Shown piece by piece: positions 5,859 through 10,941 of a DNA stretch of 10,941 bases. The position numbers and the translations under genes are program-made. Every line of letters starts with the position of its first letter. Positions within the stretch are counted from its first letter, which is position 1. The DNA lies in assembly GCA_934663775.1 (NCBI GenBank), contig CAKUKU010000026.1, forward strand, positions 1 to 10,941, in the 5' to 3' direction. The notes under the pieces are model-generated. The model was not told the DNA's origin and did no database searches. It saw only the letters and a program-made list of their open reading frames with translations. Source of the stretch: an uncultured Ellagibacter sp. (GTDB taxonomy: Bacteria > Actinomycetota > Coriobacteriia > Coriobacteriales > Eggerthellaceae).

Positions 5859-6530
5859 ATGTTTATGAGTGGAAGCTATCTGGGCCTCATCGTCGTCACC
5901 ATGGTGATCGGCATGGGCGCCCAATGGTATGTGAACAACCAGATTTCGAAGTACACGCGCGTGAGGTCCTCGTTCGGCATGACCGGCGCGCAGATGGCTC
6001 AGCGCATGCTGGCCGATCACGGCATCACCAACGTCGCGATCAGGCAGGGTGGCGCGAATCAGGATCATTTCGATCCGCGCGACAATTCCATCACGCTCGA
6101 CCCCGAGGCCTTCCACGGCACGAGCGTCACCGCGCTCGCCACGGCGTGCCATGAGGCGGGGCATGCATGCCAGTATGCGCAGGGCTATGCGCCCATGAAA
6201 GTCCGCGGCGCACTTGTGCCCGCCGTGAACCTCGCATCGAACGCGTGGGTATTCCTGCTCATGATCGGCATCGTCATGCAGCTTGCGGGGTTGCAGGCGC
6301 TTGCGATCGTCATGTACGCGGTCGTCGTGCTGTTCCAGGTGGTCACGCTCCCCGTCGAGTTCAACGCGTCGCATCGCGCGATGGATTACCTTTCGGGAGC
6401 GGGCATCGTCGCGGCCGAGCGCAAGGGCGCCTTCAACGTGCTACGCGCCTGCGCGCTCACCTACGTCGCCGCGGCACTCACCTCTATCCTGCAGCTTCTG
6501 TGGCTTTTGGGCCAGCGCAGCGAGGACTAG
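5859..6530 (+). CDS. YugP-type membrane zinc metallopeptidase
   Basis: This 223-residue protein matches the zinc-dependent neutral protease family typified by Bacillus YugP (Zn_peptidase_2). An N-terminal membrane helix (about 7-24) is followed by a soluble segment with the zinc-binding motif HEAGH (98-102). Two further hydrophobic segments (about 128-164) and a C-terminal helix (about 195-216) follow. Glu167 in LPVEFNAS is the likely third zinc ligand, since that motif is conserved in the family. The natural substrate is not known. The start at ATG 5859 follows AGGAG by 13 bases; the ATG at 5865 is an alternative. Only 5 bases separate its stop from xseA, so they are probably cotranscribed. 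Confidence 0.92.
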   Translation: MFMSGSYLGLIVVTMVIGMGAQWYVNNQISKYTRVRSSFGMTGAQMAQRMLADHGITNVAIRQGGANQDHFDPRDNSITLDPEAFHGTSVTALATACHEAGHACQYAQGYAPMKVRGALVPAVNLASNAWVFLLMIGIVMQLAGLQALAIVMYAVVVLFQVVTLPVEFNASHRAMDYLSGAGIVAAERKGAFNVLRACALTYVAAALTSILQLLWLLGQRSED

Positions 6531-6535
6531 CGCCC

Positions 6536-8086
6536 ATGGAGCGCTGGGAGGAAAGCCTTAAGCGCGCACGCAGCGCTTCGCGAGAATCGCGCGAGGGTGC
6601 GTACGGCGCATCGGAGGGCTTCGCGTTCGGGCGCGCGAGGTCGGGTGCGCGGTACTCGGTCGAATCATCGGGCGAAGGCGCTCGTCCTGAGCCCGAGCCG
6701 CTTTCCGTGTCGGGGGCGATGGCGCTTGCCAAAGGGGCCCTCGAAGACGTCACCGTGAAGCTTGTCGGCGAGGTGTCCGAGGTGTCGAACAAGGCGGGCT
6801 ACAAGGCTGTTTACTTCACGGTGAAAGACCAGAAGGCATCGCTTCCCTGCATGATGTGGCTCAATCGCTATCGCGCACACGGGGTGAATCTTTCCGTTGG
6901 TGCGCTCGTCGAGTTGACGGGGCGTTTCACGCTCTACGCCCCGAAGGGCCGTATGAATTTCGATGTCTTCTCGATCAGCCTGGCGGGCGAGGGGAACCTG
7001 CGCGTGCAGGTGGCGAACTTGGCTCGCAAGCTTTCCGCCGAAGGGCTTACTTCCGATACACGAAAGCGCTCTGTTCCTGCGAATATCCAGGTCGCGGGGC
7101 TGGTCACATCGCCTCGCGGCGATGCGGTGCACGACGTTTTGCGCACGTTGCGTCGCCGTTGGCCGCTTGCACGCGTGCTCGTTGCCGGTGTTCCCGTCGA
7201 GGGCGTGCGTGCGCCGCAGGAACTCGTTCGCGGCATCGAATGCGTGGCCGCCGCAGGGGCCGAGGCGGTCCTTCTCGTGCGCGGAGGCGGGTCGTATGAG
7301 GACCTTATGCCCTTCAACGACGAGGGGCTCGCGCGCGCCATCGCCGCCTGCCCCGTGCCCGTCGTGACGGGGATTGGACACGAGCCCGACACGACCATCG
7401 CCGACTTGGTGGCCGACGTCCGCGCGTCTACCCCGACGGGTGCCGCCGAGGCGGTATCGCCCTCCTCGGCCGAGCTTTCGGCGGGTCTCATCTCGCGGGC
7501 GCAGGCCATTCGCGACGGGCTCTCACGCAGGCTCGACCGATCCCGCATTGCGGTCGATCGCGTCGCGACGCGACCCGTGTTCAAGGATTCCACTTACCTG
7601 CTCGGCACCGACATGCAGACCATCGACTATCTGTCCGAGAGGCTCGTTCGCGTCGAGCCTGCGCGCGTTGCTCGCGAAGGCGAGGCGGTCTGCGCTCTCG
7701 CGGCGCGCCTTGCCCGCGCGCTGCCGGCGAACACGGAGCGCAACCGCGCGCAGCTTTCATCTCTCATCGCGCGAATGCAGGCGGCGGGGACGCACGTGGC
7801 TGCCCGTGATGCAGCGCGGCTCGAATCGCTCGCCGATCGGTTGGCCTCTCGCGGGAAGGGCCTGGTCGCGCCCTTTGCGCACGAAGTCGGGCTCGCCGCT
7901 TCCCGCCTCAACGACCTCTCGCCGCTCGCCGTGATCGCGCGCGGCTACGCGATTGCCCGCACCGAGACGGGCTCGGTGGTGAAAAACGTCGCGCAGGCGC
8001 CCTTGGGCTCGAAGATCGCCGTGCAGGTGTCCGACGGCACGCTTTCATGCACGGTGGATGCCGCGGTGCCTTCCGGCGGCGATTGA
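6536..8086 (+). CDS. xseA: Exodeoxyribonuclease VII large subunit
   Basis: XseA is the catalytic subunit of exonuclease VII, which degrades single-stranded DNA from both ends into short oligonucleotides in the cytoplasm. The 516-residue product has an N-terminal OB fold at about 60-150 for DNA binding. The nuclease domain follows, with VTSPRGDAVHDVL (190-202), VRGGGSYEDLMPFNDE (248-263) and GIGHEPDTTIADLVADVRA (279-297). All match the family's conserved blocks. A helical, Arg/Ala-rich C-terminal region (about 310-450) corresponds to the coiled-coil arm, and a GYAI segment near residue 467 begins the end cap. Residues 1-57 form a charged extension before the usual start of the fold. GAGGA lies 9 bases before the ATG. 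The xseB gene follows 18 bases downstream. Confidence 0.96.
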   Translation: MERWEESLKRARSASRESREGAYGASEGFAFGRARSGARYSVESSGEGARPEPEPLSVSGAMALAKGALEDVTVKLVGEVSEVSNKAGYKAVYFTVKDQKASLPCMMWLNRYRAHGVNLSVGALVELTGRFTLYAPKGRMNFDVFSISLAGEGNLRVQVANLARKLSAEGLTSDTRKRSVPANIQVAGLVTSPRGDAVHDVLRTLRRRWPLARVLVAGVPVEGVRAPQELVRGIECVAAAGAEAVLLVRGGGSYEDLMPFNDEGLARAIAACPVPVVTGIGHEPDTTIADLVADVRASTPTGAAEAVSPSSAELSAGLISRAQAIRDGLSRRLDRSRIAVDRVATRPVFKDSTYLLGTDMQTIDYLSERLVRVEPARVAREGEAVCALAARLARALPANTERNRAQLSSLIARMQAAGTHVAARDAARLESLADRLASRGKGLVAPFAHEVGLAASRLNDLSPLAVIARGYAIARTETGSVVKNVAQAPLGSKIAVQVSDGTLSCTVDAAVPSGGD

Positions 8087-8104
8087 ATATAAGGAACCTA
8101 CTCA

Positions 8105-8380
8105 ATGACGAACGACGAAGGAGAGATTCGCATGGTGGAAGAGAAACCGATCGAGGAGCTCACGTTTCGCGAGGCGATGGCGGAGCTCGATCGAATCGTC
8201 GGCGTACTCGAGAGCAATTCTCTCGAGCTCGAGCAGAGCGTTTGCGCCTACGAGCGCGGCGTGAAGCTCATCGCATCGCTTAAGCAGCGCATCGACGGCG
8301 CCCAGCAGCGCATCGACGTGCTCATGGGCGAGCTGGAAAAGCCCGCAGACGACGACGTTCGCGACACGACGCTTTCTTAA
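8105..8380 (+). CDS. xseB: Exodeoxyribonuclease VII small subunit
   Basis: XseB is the small helical subunit that wraps XseA to make active exonuclease VII. The family core is clear: LTFREAMAELDRIVGVLE, then LELEQSVCAYERG and LKQRIDGAQQRIDVL. Two starts are possible. ATG 8105 (91 residues) has AAGGA 9 bases upstream. ATG 8132 (82 residues) has the better site GAAGGAG 8 bases upstream, and puts the conserved Phe at residue 12, as in the E. coli protein as I recall it. The longer form is given here but the shorter may be the real one. It is in one operon with xseA, and no clear terminator follows. Confidence 0.95.
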   Translation: MTNDEGEIRMVEEKPIEELTFREAMAELDRIVGVLESNSLELEQSVCAYERGVKLIASLKQRIDGAQQRIDVLMGELEKPADDDVRDTTLS

Positions 8381-8484
8381 GGCCCGCTCGCCGCACCTGA
8401 CCCGATTTCGTCGCAGCTGAGCTCTTGCTTGCTCACCGCTTGCCGAATTCGGGGTCGATGCCCGCCTGCGTTTTCCCTCGTACG

Positions 8485-8515
8485 CCTACAATTTACTTAA
8501 ACGTAACGTTGTAGG
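8485..8515 (+). promoter_or_regulatory. Inverted repeat before ackA, with possible -10 box
   Basis: CCTACAA (8485-8491) and TTGTAGG (8509-8515) form a perfect 7-bp inverted repeat with a 17-base centre. The left arm contains TACAAT (8487-8492), a possible -10 box without a clear -35. The right arm overlaps the start of the ackA ribosome-binding site AGGAGG (8513-8518). It could be an operator, or a hairpin in a longer transcript that masks the ribosome-binding site. Confidence 0.35.
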
Positions 8516-8525
8516 AGGTAGGCTG

Positions 8526-9740
8526 TTGAAGGTCCTTGTCATCAATGCTGGCTCGTCCTCTTTGAAATACCAGTTGGTCCATGTCGAAAGCCGCACCGTC
8601 ATCGCGAAGGGCATCTGCGAGCGCGTAGGCTCGGCGAACGCCTTCCATAAGCACGGCATCGACGAGAACGAAGTCGTCATCGACGCGCAGATGGCCGACC
8701 ACGACGCCGCCATGGCGCTCGTGCTCGAGTCCTTAACCGAGGGTGACGACGCGCCCATCTCCTCGCTCGACGAGATCGACGCAATCGGCCATCGCATCGT
8801 TCAGGGCGGCAAGTACTTCGACAGGTCGGTCCTCATCACCGATGACGTCATCGAGAAGATCGCCGAGCTCGCCGAGCTCGCTCCGCTTCACAACAAGGCG
8901 GCGCTCATGGGCATTCACGCCTGCCAGAAGCACATGCCGAACATCCCCATGGTGGCCGTGTTCGACACATCGTTCTTCCAAACGCTGCCGCCGAAGGCCT
9001 ACATGTACCCGCTTCCGTACGAATACTACGAGAAGTACGCCATCCGCAAGTACGGCGCACACGGCACGTCGCATCGATACATTTCCGAGCGCGCAGCGGT
9101 CGTGCTCGACGAGCCGCTTGAGGACTTGAAGCTCATCACCTGCCATCTGGGCAACGGCTGCTCCATGAGCGCCATCGACCACGGCGTCGCCGTGGACACT
9201 ACAATGGGTTTAACACCGCTCGACGGCCTTATGATGGGCACGCGTTGTGGCTCGATCGATCCCGCCATCGTGCCGTTTCTCATGGAGCACGAGAATCTTT
9301 CGACCTCCGAGATCAACGACATCATGAACAAGAAGTCGGGCCTGCTCGGCATTTCGGGCGTGAGCAACGACCTGCGCAGCGTGCGCGACGCTTCCGAGGG
9401 AGGCAACGAGCGCGCGCAGCTCGCTTACGACATGTACTCGAATTCCGTGAAGAAATACATCGGCGCCTACATTGCCGTCATGGGCGGCGTCGACGCCATC
9501 GTGCTCACCGCGGGCGTGGGGGAGAACTGCGAGAAGATGCGCCGTATGATCTTCGCCGGCCTGCAGCCCCTCGGCATCATCTTGGACGAGCAGAAGAATC
9601 GCCAGCGCGGCTTTGAGCGCGAGATTTCCGCCGACAACTCGGCCGTGAAGATCATTATCATCCCCACCAACGAGGAATACATGATCGCGCTCGACACCTT
9701 CCGCATCGTGGAAGAAGAGCAGATGGGGCAAGAGCTGTAG
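8526..9740 (+). CDS. ackA: Acetate kinase
   Basis: AckA converts acetyl phosphate and ADP to acetate and ATP, the energy-yielding last step of acetate fermentation; it can also run in reverse. The 404-residue length is typical. The family signature VLVINAGSSSLKY is at 3-15. GHRIVQGG is at 88-95 with Arg90, and FDTSFF at 146-151 has the catalytic Asp147. HGTSHRYIS is at 179-187, MGTRCGSIDP at 237-246 with Arg240, and GVGEN lies in the C-terminal half. The start is TTG at 8526, with AGGAGG 7 bases upstream. The partner gene pta is downstream on the opposite strand, not in the same operon, and they share a terminator. Confidence 0.97.
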   Translation: MKVLVINAGSSSLKYQLVHVESRTVIAKGICERVGSANAFHKHGIDENEVVIDAQMADHDAAMALVLESLTEGDDAPISSLDEIDAIGHRIVQGGKYFDRSVLITDDVIEKIAELAELAPLHNKAALMGIHACQKHMPNIPMVAVFDTSFFQTLPPKAYMYPLPYEYYEKYAIRKYGAHGTSHRYISERAAVVLDEPLEDLKLITCHLGNGCSMSAIDHGVAVDTTMGLTPLDGLMMGTRCGSIDPAIVPFLMEHENLSTSEINDIMNKKSGLLGISGVSNDLRSVRDASEGGNERAQLAYDMYSNSVKKYIGAYIAVMGGVDAIVLTAGVGENCEKMRRMIFAGLQPLGIILDEQKNRQRGFEREISADNSAVKIIIIPTNEEYMIALDTFRIVEEEQMGQEL

Positions 9741-9770
9741 GCTTTCCTGCCAACCTGCGTATACGCATGA

Positions 9771-9816
9771 AACGAAGCGGGGCTCAAGTCGTGAAACTTG
9801 AGCCCCGCTTCGTTTT
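9771..9816. terminator. Bidirectional terminator between ackA and pta
   Basis: A perfect 19-bp stem (9771-9789 with 9796-9814) encloses a 6-base loop. On the plus strand it runs into TTTT; on the minus strand it ends in TTTCAT. It lies 30 bases after the ackA stop and about 47 bases after the pta stop, so it should stop both converging transcripts. Confidence 0.93.
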
Positions 9817-9862
9817 GCCTGGCGGCTGCCAGGTCGTTGGATACTTGACCGAATCAGCTGGC

Positions 9863-10855
9863 CTAGCCCTTCAAGGCCTGCGCCTGCACGCAGGTGATGG
9901 CGGCCACACCCACGATGTCGTCGGCGGAGCAGCCGCGCGAAAGGTCGTTAACGGGGGCGGCGAGACCTTGGGTGATCGGGCCGTAAGCTTCCGCCTTCGC
10001 AAGGCGCTGCACGAGCTTGTAGCCGATGTTTCCCGCATCGAGGTCGGGGAAGACGAGCACGTTCGCATGCCCCGCGACACGCGATCCGGGCGCCTTCGAC
10101 TCGCCCACGGAAGGCACGATCGCGGCGTCAAGCTGCAGCTCGCCGTCAAGCTCGAGGCTCGGGTCGAGCTCGTGGGCGATTTCCACCGCGCGTGCGACCT
10201 TGTTCGCATCGTCATTTCGCGCTGAGCCCTTTGTGGAGTGCGAGAGCATAGCGACCGTGGGATCGGTTCCCATGAGCGTCTTCCAGGAGCGCGCGGAGTT
10301 CACGGCGATATGCGCGAGCGCCTCGTCATCGGGCTGCACCTCAAGGCCGCAGTCGCTGAAGATGAACGTGCCGTCCTGCCCGTATTCGCAGTTCGGTACC
10401 ACCATCACGAAAAACGAGCTTGCGAGTTTCACGCCGGGCGCGGTCTTCAAGATCTGCAGGCAGGGCCTGAGCACGTCGGCGGTGGCGTGGCGGGCGCCCG
10501 AAACCATGCCGTCGGCCTCGCCGCACTTCACCATCATCGCGCCGAAATACATCTCCTCGGAAATCTTGTCGAGCGCGTCTTCTGGCGTCATCCCTTTGTG
10601 TTTGCGCAGTTCATAGAGGCGCGTTGCGAACTTCTCGCGCAGATCGGACGTTTTCGGGTTGACTATGTGCACCCCTTCAAGCGCCCGCCCACCTGCCTTG
10701 AGTTCCTCTTCGTTGCCGAGGACGATCACGTTGCAGGCGTCGTGTGCGACGAGCTTCTCCGCCGCCTCGAGCGTTCGCTCGTCACTGCCTTCGGGCAGCA
10801 CGATCGTCTGCTTGTCCGCCTTCGCGCGGGCGAGCATGGTTTCCAAAAACGACAT
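9863..10855 (-). CDS. pta: Phosphate acetyltransferase
   Basis: Pta transfers acetyl from acetyl-CoA to phosphate, making the acetyl phosphate that AckA uses. The 330-residue product is the short, single-domain form (Pta/EutD-like), without the long N-terminal domain of E. coli Pta. Conserved stretches include VLPEGSDERTLEAA near the N terminus, SGARHATADVLRP in the middle, and FPDLDAGNIGYK and NDLSRGCSADD near the C terminus. The start at 10855 has AAGGA 7 bases upstream; the frame is open to 10903, but that extension lies across the likely promoter. Gene order pta-ackA in one operon is usual, so the convergent arrangement here is notable. Confidence 0.96.
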   Translation of the reverse strand: MSFLETMLARAKADKQTIVLPEGSDERTLEAAEKLVAHDACNVIVLGNEEELKAGGRALEGVHIVNPKTSDLREKFATRLYELRKHKGMTPEDALDKISEEMYFGAMMVKCGEADGMVSGARHATADVLRPCLQILKTAPGVKLASSFFVMVVPNCEYGQDGTFIFSDCGLEVQPDDEALAHIAVNSARSWKTLMGTDPTVAMLSHSTKGSARNDDANKVARAVEIAHELDPSLELDGELQLDAAIVPSVGESKAPGSRVAGHANVLVFPDLDAGNIGYKLVQRLAKAEAYGPITQGLAAPVNDLSRGCSADDIVGVAAITCVQAQALKG

Positions 10856-10887
10856 GCGTGGTTCCTTTCTCGTCGAATATGCTCGGC

Positions 10888-10934
10888 ATTTTACCCTCAT
10901 CACGCGGCATTTTTTGTCTCATTTGTATGTGATG
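10888..10934 (-). promoter_or_regulatory. Possible pta promoter region
   Basis: On the minus strand TAAAAT (10888-10893) is a plausible -10 box, with transcription starting near 10881 and AAGGA in the leader. No good -35 is seen; an A-rich run lies in that place. A 6-bp inverted repeat CATCAC/GTGATG (10898-10903/10929-10934) flanks the -35 area and could be an operator. It is short enough to be chance. Confidence 0.35.
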
Positions 10935-10941
10935 GCGTATA

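Noticed and set aside
6167..6535. Open frame extending xseA upstream through the protease gene
   Set aside because: It lies in another frame of a well-supported gene (HEAGH protease). High GC keeps frames open, and the XseA motifs plus a ribosome-binding site support ATG 6536.
8399..8456. Bulged inverted repeat between xseB and ackA, including palindrome CCGAATTCGG
   Set aside because: No T-run follows, and stems of this quality are expected by chance in GC-rich spacer.
10856..10903. Longer N terminus for Pta
   Set aside because: It would run through the probable -10 box; AAGGA and the family N terminus fit the start at 10855.

Overview
The window looks like a core-genome stretch of a high-GC Gram-positive bacterium. 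Its genes are about 60% G+C or more, four of its eight genes start with GTG or TTG, ribosome-binding sites are strong, and the tRNA genes encode their own CCA ends. The protein flavour suggests the actinobacterial class Coriobacteriia, probably Eggerthellaceae (inference only; no database was searched).

Layout. Positions 1-917 hold two converging tRNA genes, Gly(GCC) on + and Val(GAC) on -, each with a terminator. Between them lie about 690 bases of lower-GC DNA without a convincing gene, containing a long imperfect inverted repeat (395-435 / 525-565). Next, on -, is a one-pass membrane protein of unknown function (1091-1891). It is divergent from a yybP-ykoY-type manganese riboswitch with terminator (1968-2105), which precedes a TerC-family membrane protein (2158-3060). 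tRNA-Leu(GAG) follows with its own promoter and terminator. A diacylglycerol/lipid kinase (-, 3388-4350) is divergent from ribonuclease D (+, 4430-5575). After a GC-rich gap comes a compact operon-like run: a YugP-type membrane zinc protease (5859-6530), then xseA (6536-8086) and xseB (8105-8380), the two subunits of exonuclease VII. The window ends with acetate kinase ackA (+) and phosphate acetyltransferase pta (-), which converge on a perfect 19-bp bidirectional terminator.

How the parts work together. Pta and AckA convert acetyl-CoA to acetate with ATP formation, but here they are convergent rather than in the usual single operon. The Mn riboswitch should allow terC expression when Mn2+ is high, because its closing stem uses the same bases as the terminator's 5' arm. 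XseA and XseB form one enzyme. RNase D acts on tRNA 3' ends, although its closeness to tRNA genes is probably incidental. The Val and Leu tRNA genes share a promoter design: an AT-rich upstream block, a -35 box, a 16-bp spacer ending TTCTGG, and a TAA-type -10 box.

Most of the window is ordinary housekeeping sequence. The best candidates for something undescribed are the hairpin element between the converging tRNAs, the shared tRNA promoter module, and the unknown membrane protein that shares a divergent promoter region with the Mn riboswitch.
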